This document shows, piece by piece, positions 1 to 10,940 of a stretch of DNA of 64,000 nucleotides. This DNA comes from Bradyrhizobium sacchari. Lineage in GTDB: Bacteria > Pseudomonadota > Alphaproteobacteria > Rhizobiales > Xanthobacteraceae. The translations under genes and the position numbers were made by a program. The notes under the pieces were generated by a model that ran no database searches, had not been told where the DNA came from, and saw only the letters and a list, made by a program, of their open reading frames with translations. Within the stretch, counting starts at the first letter, position 1; each line of letters begins with the position of its first letter. Where the stretch lies: NCBI RefSeq assembly GCF_002068095.1, contig NZ_LWIG01000001.1, positions 897,372-961,371 of the forward strand. Direction: 5' to 3'.

Positions 1-1042
1 GGCCCGCGACCATGGCCTCATCATCGAACCAGACGAGATGCGCTGCGAATTGATCCGAGACCAGCGGCGTGGGTCCGGCGGCCAGCACGTCGCCGCGGCT
101 GACGTCGATCTCGTCGGCCAGCGTGAGCGTCACCGATTCGCCCGCCTTGGCCCGATCGCGCTCGCCGGCGGGGGTGAGAATACGCACAACGCGGGTGCGA
201 AGGCCTGACGGCTGCACGGTGACCGTCTCTCCGGTCGCGATCGTTCCGCTCGCGATCCGTCCGCAGAAACCGCGAAAATCCGCATGCGGCCGGTTGACCC
301 ATTGCACCGGCAGCCGGAACGGCCGCTGCGAGACATCGCCGGCAACGTCCACGGATTCCAGATAGGCCGTAACGGTCGGCCCTGCGTACCAGGGCATGCG
401 CGTGCTCGCGGCGACGATATTGTCGCCGTCAGGCGCCACCACCGGAATGCACTGGACCCGGGAGATGCCGAGCTGTCCGGCCAGGGTCAGATATTCGGCG
501 GTGATGGACGCGAAGCGGTCGCCGTCGAAGCCGATCAAATCCATCTTGTTCACGGCGAGCACGACATGACGGATGCCGAGCAGCGACAGGATGTGGCTGT
601 GGCGGCGGGTCTGCGTGATCACGCCCTTGCGGGCGTCGACCAGCACCACGGCGAGATCGGCGTTGGAGGCGCCGGTCGCCATGTTGCGCGTGTACTGCGC
701 GTGCCCCGGCGTGTCGGCGACGATGAAGCGGCGCAGCTTCGTGGCGAAGAACCGGTAGGCGACGTCGATGGTGATGCCCTGCTCGCGCTCGGCCTGCAGG
801 CCGTCGACGAGGAGCGCGAAATCGAGATCGCCGCCGGTGGTGCCGGCGGTCTTGCTCTCGGAGGCGAGCGCGTCGAGCTGGTCGTCGAGCAATGTCTTGG
901 AATCGTAGAGCAGGCGGCCCACCAGCGTGCTTTTGCCGTCATCGACGCTGCCGCAGGTGACGAAACGCAGCGTCGGTCTGTCGTCCTGGTCCAGCCGCGG
1001 CGCGTCGGGGGCGGCGATCGTGGGGGCCTCGTGATAGGACAT
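1..1042 (-). CDS. cysN: Sulfate adenylyltransferase large subunit CysN (possibly CysNC), C-terminus outside window
   Basis: GTPase subunit of ATP sulfurylase, which with CysD makes adenosine 5'-phosphosulfate from ATP and sulfate. The visible 347 residues begin MSYHEAP and carry the GTP-binding series: P-loop [14 protein letters not shown] and NKMD, followed by a translation-factor-like beta-barrel region. The frame stays open to base 1, so the C-terminus is missing; a fused APS kinase (CysC/NodQ type) would lie beyond the edge and cannot be judged. The ATG at 1042 overlaps the cysD stop by one base (TGATG), so translational coupling is likely. Confidence 0.93.
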   Translation of the reverse strand, partial: MSYHEAPTIAAPDAPRLDQDDRPTLRFVTCGSVDDGKSTLVGRLLYDSKTLLDDQLDALASESKTAGTTGGDLDFALLVDGLQAEREQGITIDVAYRFFATKLRRFIVADTPGHAQYTRNMATGASNADLAVVLVDARKGVITQTRRHSHILSLLGIRHVVLAVNKMDLIGFDGDRFASITAEYLTLAGQLGISRVQCIPVVAPDGDNIVAASTRMPWYAGPTVTAYLESVDVAGDVSQRPFRLPVQWVNRPHADFRGFCGRIASGTIATGETVTVQPSGLRTRVVRILTPAGERDRAKAGESVTLTLADEIDVSRGDVLAAGPTPLVSDQFAAHLVWFDDEAMVAG

Positions 1043-2016
1043 CAGAAATATCCTTCCGCCTTCTTGCGTTCCATCGACGCGGGACTGTCCCGGTCGATCA
1101 TGCGTCCTTGCCGTTCGGAGGTGCGCGAGGCCATCATCTCCGACACAATCTCCGGCAGGGTCGCCGCCGTCGAGATCGTCGCGCCGCTGAGGGGATAGCA
1201 GCCGAGGGTGCGAAACCTGACGGAGCGCCATCGCGGCTCTTCGCCGGCACGCAGCGGCATTCGCTCGTCGTCCACCATGATCAGCGCGCCGTCGCGCTCG
1301 ACCACGGGACGGCAAGCCGCCAGGTAGAGCGGAACGATCGGGATGTCCTCGAGCAGGATGTAGTCCCAGATGTCGAGCTCGGTCCAGTTCGAGAGTGGAA
1401 ACACCCGCATGCTCTCGCCGGGTGCGAGCATCGTATTGTACAGGCTCCACAGCTCCGGCCGCTGGTTCTTCGGGTCCCAGCGATGCGCCGCGCTCCGATG
1501 CGAGAAGACGCGCTCCTTGGCGCGCGACTTCTCTTCGTCGCGCCGCGCCCCTCCGATTGCGGCGTCGAAGCTGTGGAGGTCCAGCGCCTGCCGCAGCGCC
1601 TGCGTCTTCATGACGTCGGTGTAGCGGGCCGAGCCGTGGGTGAAGGGGTCGATGCCCTGGCTCAATCCGTCCCTGTTGGTGTGGACGATCAGATCGAGGC
1701 CGAGCTCGCGTGCGCGCTGATCGCGAAACGCGATCATCTCGCGGAATTTCCATGTCGTGTCGACATGGAGCAGCGGGAACGGCGGCTTGCCGGGATGAAA
1801 CGCCTTCATCGCCAGATGCAGCAGCACCGAGGAGTCCTTGCCGATGGAATAAAGCATCACCGGCTTGCGGAATTCGGCCGCGGTTTCGCGCAGGATATGG
1901 ATGCTCTCCGCTTCCAGGCGCCGCAGATGGCTGGGGGCGTTGCGGGCCGCCGGGGCCTCATTGGGCGCGTTGCGCGCCGGCGACGGCTCCATGATCGAGA
2001 CGATCTGTCCGGTCAT
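1042..2016 (-). CDS. cysD: Sulfate adenylyltransferase small subunit CysD
   Basis: Catalytic ATP-pyrophosphatase subunit of ATP sulfurylase, partner of CysN. The 324-residue protein starts [11 protein letters not shown]. The PP-loop motif YSIGKDSSV lies about 60 residues in, and [15 protein letters not shown] is the usual CysD signature. A longer reading frame extends upstream, but the ATG at 2016 overlaps the upstream stop codon as ATGA, which fits a coupled start and the family's usual length of about 300 residues. The first 25 residues, Ala/Pro/Asn-rich, extend beyond the conserved [11 protein letters not shown] region. Second gene of a three-gene minus-strand operon. Confidence 0.95.
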   Translation of the reverse strand: MTGQIVSIMEPSPARNAPNEAPAARNAPSHLRRLEAESIHILRETAAEFRKPVMLYSIGKDSSVLLHLAMKAFHPGKPPFPLLHVDTTWKFREMIAFRDQRARELGLDLIVHTNRDGLSQGIDPFTHGSARYTDVMKTQALRQALDLHSFDAAIGGARRDEEKSRAKERVFSHRSAAHRWDPKNQRPELWSLYNTMLAPGESMRVFPLSNWTELDIWDYILLEDIPIVPLYLAACRPVVERDGALIMVDDERMPLRAGEEPRWRSVRFRTLGCYPLSGATISTAATLPEIVSEMMASRTSERQGRMIDRDSPASMERKKAEGYF

Positions 2017-4484
2017 GCGGCGGTACCCAGGCAATCGCCGAACAGGCGCGCGGCGGTGTCGGCGTCCAGCGAGAGGTCGCGAATGCAGGCGTCGACCGAG
2101 GCGCGGTAGATGTCGTCGATGCCGTAGCGTCCGATGACCTCGAGCTGCGCCTCGCTCAGCGACGCCGTCTTGCGGCTCCGGTACCGATAGGCGGTGTCCG
2201 ATCCGTGCAGGCCGACCACGGTGTAGATCTTGGGCTCGTTGAGGAATGTGACGCCCGAACCCTTCGACTCGATCTGCCCGCGCTCCTTCCAATCGGTGAC
2301 GGCGGTCTCGGTGAAGCGGGTGGCGAGGCCGAGCCGTTCGAACAGCTTTCGCACCGATCCGGTCGCGTCCTTGCTGGCTTCATAGACATAGTGCGTGACC
2401 GGAACGCCGTGCCGCCTTGCATAGCTCTCGACGCGCTGCGCGTTCAGCGTGGAGATCACGTAGTTCTGAATCAGGCGGTCCTCGGAGACGCGGTCCGACC
2501 ATTTCTCCAGCCATGATGCGAGCGAGCTGGCGGGATCGCGGTCGAGCATGATCATGTGGAGCTTGTCGGCCGGCCAGCCGGCCTCGATCAGCGGCTGCAG
2601 CGGCAGGAACAGGCTCTCGGCCAGCACATAAGGTCCGGCCATCTCCTTGCTGAACACATGCGGCTGCTCCGCCGCGGCCGGCACCGCCCAGGGCTCGCCC
2701 GCATCTCCGACGAGCCGATGCCGCAGAACGCCCTTCACCGGTTGGAAGTAGGAGGGAATTCCGGCGACCCCGAACAGATTGGTGAGCGCGGTCGAGCCGA
2801 CACGGCAGCGGCCCCACGCGCAGTAGAGCGTCGGGAAGTCTTCGGGAGCCCAGCGCCGGAACGCTTCGCCGAGGCAATCCCGCACCTCCCACATCAATTC
2901 GTCGAGCGCCGCCGGCCTGGTCTGGTACTTGCCGTCCGGTGCGAGCGCCATCGTGTCGAGCGCGGCGTGGTTGCGGCGCACGAGATCGGCGAGGCGGTCG
3001 GTGTCTTCGACTGACGTCGTGATGGTGTTCATCTGCTGACCTTTCGCGTTGAGGATCGAATCGGCCACGATCTGCGCGCGGCGCATGTTGATATCGACGG
3101 CGGCAGCATAGAAATGCGTGCCCTTGGTGGGGCCGCCGACCGCGTAGACGTTCGGATAGGGCGTGCCGTGGCGATCGTGGACACGGCCATCGTCGTAACT
3201 GCAGCGGATTCCGCCGAGCGGGTCGAACGCGATGAGCCCCTGTCGCTGCATGTCCTGATAGAGCGGGCTTGTGTCCGTCCGGTAGGACGGGCCTGTCGCG
3301 TCGATAACGTAATCGATGTCGTGACGATCACCGTCGCCCATGATTGCGCAAAACCGGCTGCCGGTGGCGGTCACGTCGCGCAGCCTGGCGCGGGTCGAGA
3401 GCCTGTCCGACCGCATCAGATCGCGGATCCGGATGGCGTTCTCCAGCGGCATCGCGGAACGGTTGCGAAGCCAGCCGGAATTGTAGACGTCCATGAACTG
3501 CGTCTTTTCGGCGTCGCTCATCCGCCGCCAGGCCTCGCACATCACGTCGATGATACTGACGAGGTAGGAATGGACGCTGGGCTCACCGGTCTCGGCTCGC
3601 GCGATGTTGTGCTCGAGATCGGTCAATGCGTCGCCATCGATGTTCCGGCAGGACAGATCGCAGCGAATCCCCGTGGTCTCCAGCAGCAGTTCAGACAGGC
3701 GGGAGGCAAAGGCGTCCGCTTCGATTCGCTCGCGGTCGGCCACGTAGCGATGCAGTGCGTCGCGAAAGTTGCTCGCGATCGCAGGAATCGTCGCCGTCTG
3801 CACGGTGGGAAACAGGCCGCTTCTTGAGAAGCAGGTCATCCTGACGGCTTGATGGGTCTTGGCCAGTGCCGCAGCGGTGTCGACCGCGCTGAGCCCGCTT
3901 CCGAGGATGCCAACCTCGATACTGTCGCGATCTTCGAAGGTGAATTGGGCGTAGGGATCGCGAATGTAGTCCGGGTGGCCGGCCAGACCGTAATGATCGT
4001 CGGGCGCTTTGTGACCGGTGCAGAGGATCAGCACGGACGAGATATGCGTGATGTTGCGGTCGGTCGTCAGCAGCACATCGCGGTCCGGCGAGAACCGCGC
4101 CCGCACCACCTCCGCCTGTTCGACATGAACGGGCACACCGGCGCTGCGGCATTGCGCCATCGCGGCCATCCGCGCCGAGTCGAGATAGTCCCGATAGACC
4201 ATCCGCGGCAGATGCTTGTCGCCGTGGCAGGAGAGGCCGCGGGCCCGCAGCCAGCGCAGGAACTCCTCCGCGTCGCCCGGGCGGGTCGACATCGTCGAGG
4301 GCTTCATATTGAGCAGATGGCGGTCGCTCTGCGTGCGATAAGCAATTCCGCCGTCGAAGCCGGATTTGTCGAAGAGCTGAATTCCGCTGATTGTGACCTG
4401 GTGGCGCTTAGCCGCGATGAGCTCGGCCAGATGACGCAACACCGTGATGCCTGTCGCGCCACCGCCGACAATGCTGATGATCAT
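2013..4484 (-). CDS. FAD/NAD(P)-binding oxidoreductase fused to a sulfotransferase domain
   Basis: An 823-residue two-part protein. Residues 1 to about 485 resemble the FAD_NAD-binding family: dinucleotide motif GGGATG at 7-12, a second glycine motif GILGSGLSA near 192-200, DATGP at 396-400 and a late [10 protein letters not shown]. Residues about 550-800 look like a sulfotransferase: RVGSTAL at 561-567 matches the 5'-phosphosulfate loop, and [11 protein letters not shown] at 647-657 matches the 3'-phosphate motif (RDP followed by Ser). The gene leads into cysD and cysN with a 4-base overlap, so PAPS supply is co-expressed. The start has a good Shine-Dalgarno (GGGGAG). Substrate unknown; an oxidised and sulfated small molecule or lipid is inference. 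An internal ATG at 3032 could also start the sulfotransferase part alone. Confidence 0.8.
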   Translation of the reverse strand: MIISIVGGGATGITVLRHLAELIAAKRHQVTISGIQLFDKSGFDGGIAYRTQSDRHLLNMKPSTMSTRPGDAEEFLRWLRARGLSCHGDKHLPRMVYRDYLDSARMAAMAQCRSAGVPVHVEQAEVVRARFSPDRDVLLTTDRNITHISSVLILCTGHKAPDDHYGLAGHPDYIRDPYAQFTFEDRDSIEVGILGSGLSAVDTAAALAKTHQAVRMTCFSRSGLFPTVQTATIPAIASNFRDALHRYVADRERIEADAFASRLSELLLETTGIRCDLSCRNIDGDALTDLEHNIARAETGEPSVHSYLVSIIDVMCEAWRRMSDAEKTQFMDVYNSGWLRNRSAMPLENAIRIRDLMRSDRLSTRARLRDVTATGSRFCAIMGDGDRHDIDYVIDATGPSYRTDTSPLYQDMQRQGLIAFDPLGGIRCSYDDGRVHDRHGTPYPNVYAVGGPTKGTHFYAAAVDINMRRAQIVADSILNAKGQQMNTITTSVEDTDRLADLVRRNHAALDTMALAPDGKYQTRPAALDELMWEVRDCLGEAFRRWAPEDFPTLYCAWGRCRVGSTALTNLFGVAGIPSYFQPVKGVLRHRLVGDAGEPWAVPAAAEQPHVFSKEMAGPYVLAESLFLPLQPLIEAGWPADKLHMIMLDRDPASSLASWLEKWSDRVSEDRLIQNYVISTLNAQRVESYARRHGVPVTHYVYEASKDATGSVRKLFERLGLATRFTETAVTDWKERGQIESKGSGVTFLNEPKIYTVVGLHGSDTAYRYRSRKTASLSEAQLEVIGRYGIDDIYRASVDACIRDLSLDADTAARLFGDCLGTAA

Positions 4485-4617
4485 CGCTCACTCCCCTGTT
4501 TTGACCCAGGCGCGAGCAGGCGCTCGGCGTGGGGGCCTCCCAAAGCCGTTGGTTGATCGACGCGTCAGAAAGTTGGGGTGCGGCCGGCCTCGGGTCGGCC
4601 GCAGGAGGCGCGGGGCG
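4485..4617. other. Intergenic gap with inverted repeat downstream of the chemoreceptor gene
   Basis: No gene is seen. An inverted repeat at 4580-4602 (arms GCGGCCG / CGGCCGC) lies just past the chemoreceptor stop on the minus strand. It lacks a clear T-run, so it is only a weak terminator candidate. Confidence 0.4.
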
Positions 4618-6648
4618 TCAGGCGGCCCGCACCGTGTCGAGGAATTTTGCGACCTCGTCCTTGAGGCGGCCGCTCTCGGTCGAGAGCGAGCGCGCGGATG
4701 CCAGAACCTGTGTCGAAGCCGAGCCGGTGGCGCTGGCGCCATGGCTGACTTGGGCGATCTTGTCTGCGACTTCGACCGTTCCCTTGGCGGCTTCACTGAC
4801 GTTGCGTGCGATCTCGGCGGTCGCGGCGCCCTGCTCCTCGATGGTGGCCGCAATGGTCGTCGAGATGTCCGAAATCCTGGAGATCGTCGAGCCGATCTCC
4901 TTGATCGCGCCGACGGAATCTTCCGTGGCCGTCTGCATGCCGGCGATCTGCGCGCCGATCTCCTCGGTCGCCCGCGCGGTCTGGGCCGCGAGTGCCTTGA
5001 CCTCGCTCGCCACCACGGCGAAGCCGCGGCCGGATTCGCCGGCGCGGGCCGCTTCGATCGTGGCGTTCAGCGCCAGCAGATTGGTCTGTTCTGCAATCGC
5101 GGTGATCAGCTTGACGACGTCGCCGATGCGGCCCGCGGCCTTGAGCAGTTCGTTGATGCGGGCGTCGGTCCGCTTCGCCTGCATCACGGCTTCGCCGGCG
5201 ATACGGCTCGAATCGTGGACCTGGCGGCCGATTTCGACCACCGACGCGCTCATCTCCTCGGCGGCAGACGCCACGGCGCCGACGTTGGCAGATGCTTCCT
5301 CGGAGGCGGCGGCCACCATGCCGGAGAGCTGCTCGGTCTCCTCGGCGGTGCCGGACAGCGTGCCGGCGGCGGCTTCGAGCTGCTGGGAGGCGGCCGAAAC
5401 CGAGTTGATGATGCCGCCCACGGCCGCTTCGAACGCTCCAGCGAGCCTGACCATCTCCTGCTTGCGCCGGGCGGCGGCAGCCGCCTCCTGATCCTTCTGC
5501 TCGGCTTCCATCTGCCCAAGGCGGATCAGATTGTCCCTGAAGGTACGGGCCGCACGGGCATTGTCGCCGACTTCGTCACCGCGGGTGGTGTAGGGAATCT
5601 CGACGGCCTTGTTGCCCCCGGCGAGTTGCAGCAGCACGTCGCCGATGCGGCGGATCGGCCGGGCGATGCTCAGCACCGAAAACAGCGCCGAGCCAGCCAG
5701 GACCAGAATCACGAGGATACCGACGGCAAGGCTGACCTGGGTCGCCTGCTCTAGCGCATTCACGAGCTGGCTCTGGCGCAGGGTCACGAACTCGTTGTTG
5801 GCGGCAACCAGCTTGTCGACGCGCGTCGTGATTTCCTTGGCGGCCGGAACGATCCGCTCTTCGAACACGCGCGTCTTGGTTTCCTCGGCCCTCGCCGCTG
5901 CGGCAGTCGCCGCCTTGTAACGTCCCGCCAGCGTCGCCAGTGCGTCGATTCCGTCCGCGATCTCTTTGTCGGCGGCGGATTGACGCGCGTTCTTGAGCAC
6001 GCGGATCATGGCGTCGGCACGTCCGGCGAGGCGATTCTTCTGCTCCCCGTCGCTGGTCGCCGTGAAATGCCAATTGGCCGCGCTGACCGCCTTGAACAAG
6101 GCGTCGGCTTCGCGCAGCTCGACCTCGATGTTGAGCCGGTTCTGCGATGCGGCCATGGCGGGCGAGGCCAGCAGTTTCTCGAGCGCCTTGTTCCAGGCCT
6201 CCTCGATCTGGCTTGCCGTGGCGAATTCGGCGACGGCGGTGGCGCGGGCCTCGGCGAGATCGTTGCCGGCCTTCAGAGAGGTGCCGAGCAGGATCTTCAC
6301 CTCGCGACAGAGCTCTTTGGCTTCGGCACGCCTGGACCGCTCCAGTGCGGCGTCGATTTCGGTCGTGGCACTGGCGATGGAGCCGCGCAATGTTTCGAGA
6401 TGTTTGGCGAGGCCGTCGGCGGAGGACGCAGATCCGATTTCCGCTATGGCGAGGCGTGCCCGGGTCACCGCGAGTTCGGCGCCCTGGGCGTTGGCCTTGT
6501 TCGCGGTGTTGATGACCACCAGCCGGCTCAGTTCGGCGATCTGTTCGTTGCGAATGAGCTGGTTGGCGAGCATGCCGCCGACCAGAAGAACCCCCGCACT
6601 CGCGGTCAGCCCCAGCTTTGTACCGATGCGAAACTTGAACGATGCCAT
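4618..6648 (-). CDS. Methyl-accepting chemotaxis protein with HAMP domain
   Basis: Transmembrane chemoreceptor or signalling adaptor of 676 residues. It begins MASFKFRIG, with a membrane segment at about 12-32, a helical periplasmic sensor region of about 290 residues, a second membrane segment ([17 protein letters not shown]), a HAMP domain starting [11 protein letters not shown], and a cytoplasmic methyl-accepting domain. The hairpin tip is clear ([20 protein letters not shown]). The frame extends 22 residues further upstream, but the ATG at 6648 has a GGGGAG Shine-Dalgarno and fits the family start. The C-terminus ends DTVRAA with no CheR/CheB pentapeptide. No che genes are nearby, so it is an orphan receptor. 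Ligand unknown. Confidence 0.93.
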   Translation of the reverse strand: MASFKFRIGTKLGLTASAGVLLVGGMLANQLIRNEQIAELSRLVVINTANKANAQGAELAVTRARLAIAEIGSASSADGLAKHLETLRGSIASATTEIDAALERSRRAEAKELCREVKILLGTSLKAGNDLAEARATAVAEFATASQIEEAWNKALEKLLASPAMAASQNRLNIEVELREADALFKAVSAANWHFTATSDGEQKNRLAGRADAMIRVLKNARQSAADKEIADGIDALATLAGRYKAATAAAARAEETKTRVFEERIVPAAKEITTRVDKLVAANNEFVTLRQSQLVNALEQATQVSLAVGILVILVLAGSALFSVLSIARPIRRIGDVLLQLAGGNKAVEIPYTTRGDEVGDNARAARTFRDNLIRLGQMEAEQKDQEAAAAARRKQEMVRLAGAFEAAVGGIINSVSAASQQLEAAAGTLSGTAEETEQLSGMVAAASEEASANVGAVASAAEEMSASVVEIGRQVHDSSRIAGEAVMQAKRTDARINELLKAAGRIGDVVKLITAIAEQTNLLALNATIEAARAGESGRGFAVVASEVKALAAQTARATEEIGAQIAGMQTATEDSVGAIKEIGSTISRISDISTTIAATIEEQGAATAEIARNVSEAAKGTVEVADKIAQVSHGASATGSASTQVLASARSLSTESGRLKDEVAKFLDTVRAA

Positions 6649-6978
6649 GCTCAACCGCTCCCCACACGCAGACCGAGTACTCCTCCTTAATACTAAATAG
6701 CGCGTGAATATCAAACTCCGTACAACTACAGGAGGTATCGAACGGAGAGTGCTTGGAACAGCGCGCCACGCATAGGTACGGTTTCCCGATCCGGCGAGGC
6801 TATGAGGCGATGCCCGCCATCTGCGGCCCGCGAGGCATGCCTTGTCGGCCTCCCCGACTCAGTCCTAAAAGGCGATGGGATTGGGATGAATCATCATCGC
6901 GCTTAGGTTGTTGTTTACGCATGATCTTTGCGGAAAACCGCTTCGCACTTTTCCGGATCACGCTTTAGCGTGGGCCCG
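6649..6978. other. Divergent intergenic region, 330 bases, no gene
   Basis: Lies between the minus-strand chemoreceptor and the plus-strand nuclease, so it must hold promoters for both. Its first part is comparatively AT-rich (about 6685-6735). Its end carries a dispersed palindrome, listed separately. I see no convincing coding frame. Confidence 0.6.
6911..6966. repeat. Dispersed palindromic repeat (GATC...GGAAAA / TTTTCCGGATC type)
   Basis: The core arms read GATCTTTGCGGAAAA and TTTTCCGGATC around CCGCTTCGCAC. I recognise this as a very common intergenic element in Bradyrhizobium and other Rhizobiales. It ends about 12 bases before the nuclease start, so it is probably in that gene's leader. 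Confidence 0.65.
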
Positions 6979-7569
6979 ATGCGCTTTCAGGATCGCCCCA
7001 ATGCCTATCGGCCGCGGTTCTTCGGCTCGCCGTTCGGCCGCCGCTTCTCCGGATTGTTGCCGTGGATGTTCGTGGTCGGCGTCGTCGCGGCGATCGTGCT
7101 CGCCTTCCGGCACGGAGCGGATTGGCCAGGTTCACATAGTGTCGACGGCCGGTCGCAGGACGCCGAGATCATCTTGCAGCAGTCCGGCAAGACCGATCTG
7201 CACCAGCCTGTCGACGTCATCCGCACCATCGATGGCGACACCTTCCTCGCGCGGGTGCATCAGCAGGGTGGCCGCGATCTCGTCGCGCGCGTTCGCCTGC
7301 GCGGCATCGATGCACCCGAGATGAAGGCGTCCTGTCAGGAAGAGTTGAACAAGGCTGAAGCTGCGACCGACGCGCTGCGCAGGCTGCTCGGCCAGGGCGG
7401 CGTCACGCTCACCAATCTCGGCGCCGACAAGTATGGGCGCGTCCTCGCCGATGTCGCAACCCGGCAAACCGCGAACGTTTCGGCGGCGCTGCTCGCCGGC
7501 GGTTACGTGCGGAGCTACAATGGCGGCCATCGCGACGGCTGGTGCGCACGGAGCTGGCGCTTCTGGTGA
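6979..7569 (+). CDS. Membrane-anchored thermonuclease (SNase-like) family protein
   Basis: A 196-residue protein with one N-terminal membrane segment (LLPWMFVVGVVAAIVLAF) and a staphylococcal-nuclease-like beta-barrel domain facing the periplasm. The motifs TIDGDTF, VRLRGIDAPE and DKYGRVLADV correspond to calcium-binding and catalytic regions of the SNase family. It is short at the C-terminus compared with micrococcal nuclease and ends soon after the HRDGWC stretch. I chose the ATG at 6979 (MRFQDRPN) because earlier starts run through the palindromic repeat. Function is likely nucleic-acid cleavage outside the cytoplasm, or a structural SNase fold. A strong terminator follows at once. Confidence 0.8.
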   Translation: MRFQDRPNAYRPRFFGSPFGRRFSGLLPWMFVVGVVAAIVLAFRHGADWPGSHSVDGRSQDAEIILQQSGKTDLHQPVDVIRTIDGDTFLARVHQQGGRDLVARVRLRGIDAPEMKASCQEELNKAEAATDALRRLLGQGGVTLTNLGADKYGRVLADVATRQTANVSAALLAGGYVRSYNGGHRDGWCARSWRFW

Positions 7570-7570
7570 C

Positions 7571-7602
7571 AAAAAAAGCCGCGTCCAACACGCGGCTTTT
7601 TC
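7571..7602. terminator. Bidirectional rho-independent terminator
   Basis: Arms AAAAGCCGCGT and ACGCGGCTTTT around a 5-base loop, with A-run before and T-run after. It sits between the convergent nuclease and L,D-transpeptidase genes and can serve both. Confidence 0.88.
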
Positions 7603-7621
7603 AATTCTCTCGTTCCGACGA

Positions 7622-8137
7622 TCAGCGCGTCACGACCACCGTCGTGCCGACGGAGACGCGGCCGTAGAGATCGGTGATGTCGTCGTTGAGCATGCGGATG
7701 CAGCCATAGGAGACGAAACCGCCGACCGAGCCCGGCACGTTGGTGCCGTGGATGGCATATTCGCCGCCGGCCAGGGTCATCGCCGCAACGCCCATCGGGT
7801 TCCGCGGCGAGCCGCCGGGAATGACGTCGGGAAGCTGCGGCTTGTCGCGCTTCACCTCTGCGGGCGGCGACCAGGCCGGGTTGCGGTACTTGCCGTCGAT
7901 GCGGGTGGTGCCGGCCCACTGCTTGCCGGACTTGCCGACGCCGACCGGGTAGCGCACGGCGTGGCCGGAATCGAGAATGAGGTAGAGTTTGCGCTCGTTG
8001 GTCTTCACCACGATGGTGCCCGGCGAATAGTCGCCCGGATGCGTGCCCACCAGCTCCGGCCGTGCCTCGGCTGCCGTCGACACCAAGACCCCTGCCCCGA
8101 TGGTGGCGGCCAGCGCCGCCGCAATCCTCATCGACAT
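7622..8137 (-). CDS. L,D-transpeptidase (YkuD domain), secreted
   Basis: Cell-wall enzyme that forms 3-3 peptidoglycan crosslinks or attaches proteins to peptidoglycan from the periplasm. The 171-residue protein has a signal peptide (MSMRIAAALAATIGAG...AEA). The YkuD active site is intact: His130 in YAIHGTN and catalytic Cys146 in SYGCIRM. The ATG at 8137 is preceded by AAGGGAAG; the next ATG, at 8131, is also possible, while the upstream extension lacks a signal-peptide-like start. Single-gene unit ending at the shared terminator at 7571-7602. Confidence 0.93.
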   Translation of the reverse strand: MSMRIAAALAATIGAGVLVSTAAEARPELVGTHPGDYSPGTIVVKTNERKLYLILDSGHAVRYPVGVGKSGKQWAGTTRIDGKYRNPAWSPPAEVKRDKPQLPDVIPGGSPRNPMGVAAMTLAGGEYAIHGTNVPGSVGGFVSYGCIRMLNDDITDLYGRVSVGTTVVVTR

Positions 8138-8604
8138 CAATGCTTCCCTTCCGTTGCCCCGAACGGGTCGTCCAAATCTACGCAAAACCCGGCAATTGCC
8201 CGCTCGCCCACGCAGTATTAACCGCGCCCGTTAACCGGATGGTTTCCAGGCGCCGTCGGCAAGGGCCAGCCAGCAGGGGGAACAAAGGAAATGTTCGAAA
8301 TAAAGTAAATGACCTGAAAACAACACTTGCCGGGAAAGATACGGCTGTGCCGGCACGCGCTCTGACAAGAGCGTGAGGATGCGAATGGCCATTGTTTTGG
8401 AAGGGGCATTAGCGCGCGACCAAGTCTCGTGTCCCGGACGCGGCGCAGCGCCATCTGCGCGTTTACGCGCGTCTTCGACGCGCTATGGCGTTGCGACGCA
8501 GAGCCGGGACCCAGGAGGCCGCACGTTCTGCCGTGGCCGGGCCCCGGCTCTGCAGCGCACCGCTAAAGGAGCGCTGCGCTGCATCCGGGACATCCGGCTT
8601 GGCT
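8138..8604. other. Intergenic region between the L,D-transpeptidase and acs, mostly repeat
   Basis: A 467-base gap with no convincing gene. The first half should contain the L,D-transpeptidase promoter (minus strand). The second half is a dispersed repeat, listed separately. The open frames here are continuations of antisense acs frames. Confidence 0.6.
8426..8599. repeat. Dispersed intergenic repeat, family E, copy 1
   Basis: Begins CTCGTGTCCCGGACGCG and contains AGAGCCGGGACCCA and CCGGGCCCCGGCTCTGCAGCG, ending in CATCCGGGACA. A second copy with the same ordered blocks lies at 41328-41468. It is located downstream of acs. I recognise this type as a common noncoding element of Bradyrhizobium. 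Confidence 0.75.
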
Positions 8605-10551
8605 TTACGCCGACTTCTTGTTCTGCCGGTTCTTCACGAGATCATCGACCACGGCGGGATCGGCGAGGGTCGAGGTGTCGCCCAGGCTGCCCGGCTCGTC
8701 CTCGGCGATCTTGCGCAGGATGCGGCGCATGATCTTGCCGGAGCGGGTCTTGGGCAGGCCCGGCGCGAACTGGATCTGGTCGGGCGAGGCGATCGGGCCG
8801 ATCTCCTTGCGCACCCAGGTCACGAGCTCCTTGCGAAGATCGTCGGTCGGCTGCACGCCGGCCATCAGGGTGACATAGGCGTAGATGCCCTGGCCCTTGA
8901 TGTCGTGCGGGAAGCCGACCACGGCGGCTTCCGACACCTTTTCATGCGCGACCAGCGCGCTCTCGACTTCCGCGGTACCCATGCGGTGACCGCTGACGTT
9001 GATGACGTCGTCGACGCGGCCGGTGATCCAGTAATAGCCGTCGGCATCGCGTCGGCAGCCGTCACCCGTAAAATACTTGCCCTTGTAGGTCGAGAAATAG
9101 GTCTGCTCGAAGCGAGCGTGGTCGCCATAGACCGTGCGCATCTGGCCCGGCCAAGAGCGCGTCAGGCACAGATTGCCGGTGGTCTCACCCTCCAGCACCT
9201 TGCCGTCGGCATCGACGATTTCAGGGACCACGCCGAAGAACGGCTGCGTCGCCGAGCCCGGCTTCAGCTTGGTTGCGCCCGGCAGCGGCGTGATCAGGAT
9301 GCCGCCGGTTTCGGTCTGCCACCAGGTGTCCACGATCGGGCATCGGTCATCGCCGACGACGCGATGATACCACTCCCATGCTTCGGGATTGATGGGCTCG
9401 CCGACCGAGCCGAGCAGGCGCAGGCTCGCGCGCGAAGTCTTCTTCACCGGCTCGTCGCCGCTCTGCATCAGCGCGCGGATCGCGGTCGGCGCGGTGTAGA
9501 AGATGTTGACCTTGTGCTTGTCGATGACGTTCCAGAACCGCGAATTATCAGGGTAATTCGGCACGCCTTCGAACATCAGCGTGGTCGCGCCGTTGGCGAG
9601 CGGCCCGTAGAGGATGTAGCTGTGGCCGGTGACCCAGCCGACGTCGGCGGTGCACCAGTAGATGTCGCCGTCGTGATAGTCGAAGACGTATTGATGCGTC
9701 ATCGAGGCGAACACGAGATAGCCCGCAGTGGTGTGCAGCACGCCCTTGGGCTGGCCGGTCGAGCCCGAGGTGTAGAGGATGAACAGCGGGTCCTCGGCGT
9801 GCATGTGCTCGACCGGGCATTCGGTCGTCACCATCGCCGCCGCCTCGTGGTACCAGAGGTCGCGCGTCGGGTTCATGTCGATCTTGCCGCCGGTGCGCTT
9901 GACCACGACGACCCAGTCGACGCCGTCGGCTTTAGCGAGCGCCGCGTCGACATTGGCCTTCAGTGGCACCTTCTTGCCGCCGCGCAGGCCTTCGTCCGCA
10001 GTGATGATCACCTTGGATTTGCAGTCGTTGATGCGCTGGGCGAGGCTGTCGGGCGAGAAGCCCGCGAACACCACGGAGTGGATCGCGCCGATCCGCGCGC
10101 AGGCCAGCATCGCATAGGCTGCCTCGGGGATCATCGGCAGGTAGATCGTGACCCGGTCGCCCTTCTTGACGTTGCGGGTGCGCAGGATGTTCGCCATCCG
10201 GCACACTTCGTCGTGCAGCTCCTTGTAGGTGATGTGCTTCGACTGTGAGGGATCGTCGCCTTCCCAGATGATCGCGGTCTGGTTGGCGCGCGTATGCAGG
10301 TGCCGATCGATGCAGTTGTGGGCGACGTTGAGGATGCCGTCCTCGAACCATTTGATCGAGATGTTGCCGGGCGCGAAGGAGACGTTCTCGATTTTAGTCG
10401 GCGCCTTCATCCAGTCGATGCGCTTGGCCTGTTCGGCCCAGAAGCCGTTCGGGTCCGAGATCGAGCGCGCGTACATGTCCTTGTACTTGGCCTGGTCGAC
10501 CCAGGCGCGTTTCGCCCATTCCGCCGGCACGTCGTAGATCTTCTCGGACAT
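8605..10551 (-). CDS. acs: Acetyl-CoA synthetase (acetate--CoA ligase)
   Basis: Activates acetate to acetyl-CoA through an acetyl-adenylate in the cytoplasm. At 648 residues it is full length (E. coli Acs 652). Motifs include the ATP-binding loop [37 protein letters not shown], and the C-terminal [11 protein letters not shown] with the lysine that protein acetylation normally silences. The start MSEKIYDVP has GGAGGGAAAT before the ATG at 10551; a seven-residue extension upstream is unlikely. Monocistronic, with a 389-base gap upstream. Confidence 0.97.
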   Translation of the reverse strand: MSEKIYDVPAEWAKRAWVDQAKYKDMYARSISDPNGFWAEQAKRIDWMKAPTKIENVSFAPGNISIKWFEDGILNVAHNCIDRHLHTRANQTAIIWEGDDPSQSKHITYKELHDEVCRMANILRTRNVKKGDRVTIYLPMIPEAAYAMLACARIGAIHSVVFAGFSPDSLAQRINDCKSKVIITADEGLRGGKKVPLKANVDAALAKADGVDWVVVVKRTGGKIDMNPTRDLWYHEAAAMVTTECPVEHMHAEDPLFILYTSGSTGQPKGVLHTTAGYLVFASMTHQYVFDYHDGDIYWCTADVGWVTGHSYILYGPLANGATTLMFEGVPNYPDNSRFWNVIDKHKVNIFYTAPTAIRALMQSGDEPVKKTSRASLRLLGSVGEPINPEAWEWYHRVVGDDRCPIVDTWWQTETGGILITPLPGATKLKPGSATQPFFGVVPEIVDADGKVLEGETTGNLCLTRSWPGQMRTVYGDHARFEQTYFSTYKGKYFTGDGCRRDADGYYWITGRVDDVINVSGHRMGTAEVESALVAHEKVSEAAVVGFPHDIKGQGIYAYVTLMAGVQPTDDLRKELVTWVRKEIGPIASPDQIQFAPGLPKTRSGKIMRRILRKIAEDEPGSLGDTSTLADPAVVDDLVKNRQNKKSA

Positions 10552-10940
10552 ATTTCCCTCCACATGCGGCAAGCTCAGGCCATGCCGACATCATCATTTG
10601 AATGATTATGCGTCGGGCTAACCGGACCCGACAAGGAGCACAAGCTGGACCTTCGGAGAGCCGCCGGCCATGCGGAGGATCAAGGTGCGCGGGGCGGGCT
10701 GTCGCAAATCTGAAACAAGCCGACAGGCCCCTTTCGGCCTTTACCCCAATCGCCGGAACAGACCGGCGCAGAGCCCTATGCGCGGAACGGCGGTACTTGG
10801 GAACCGTTCTTCACTGATTCGGGACTCGCAATACGGTTCGGAACACCCTAAATGGCCAACCCGGGTCCGAAGAGACCCTTGGGAACAAAAATCACAACAG
10901 CGGCATTGACCGGTAACAGGCAGGGCTAAGGCGTAAGGCT
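10552..10940. other. Divergent intergenic region between acs and topoisomerase IB, no gene
   Basis: 389 bases with no convincing coding frame. It should carry promoters for acs (minus) and the topoisomerase gene (plus). A GGAAC at 10891-10895 followed 17 bases later by CATT is one mismatch from an EcfG-type promoter upstream of the topoisomerase gene; I regard this as weak. Confidence 0.5.

Noticed and set aside
4444..5754. Plus-strand frame over the chemoreceptor gene
   Set aside because: Gly/Arg-rich shadow without ribosome binding site or domains.
8485..10248. Long antisense frame over acs
   Set aside because: High-GC third-position bias opens the complementary frame; acs on the other strand has full motifs and a Shine-Dalgarno.
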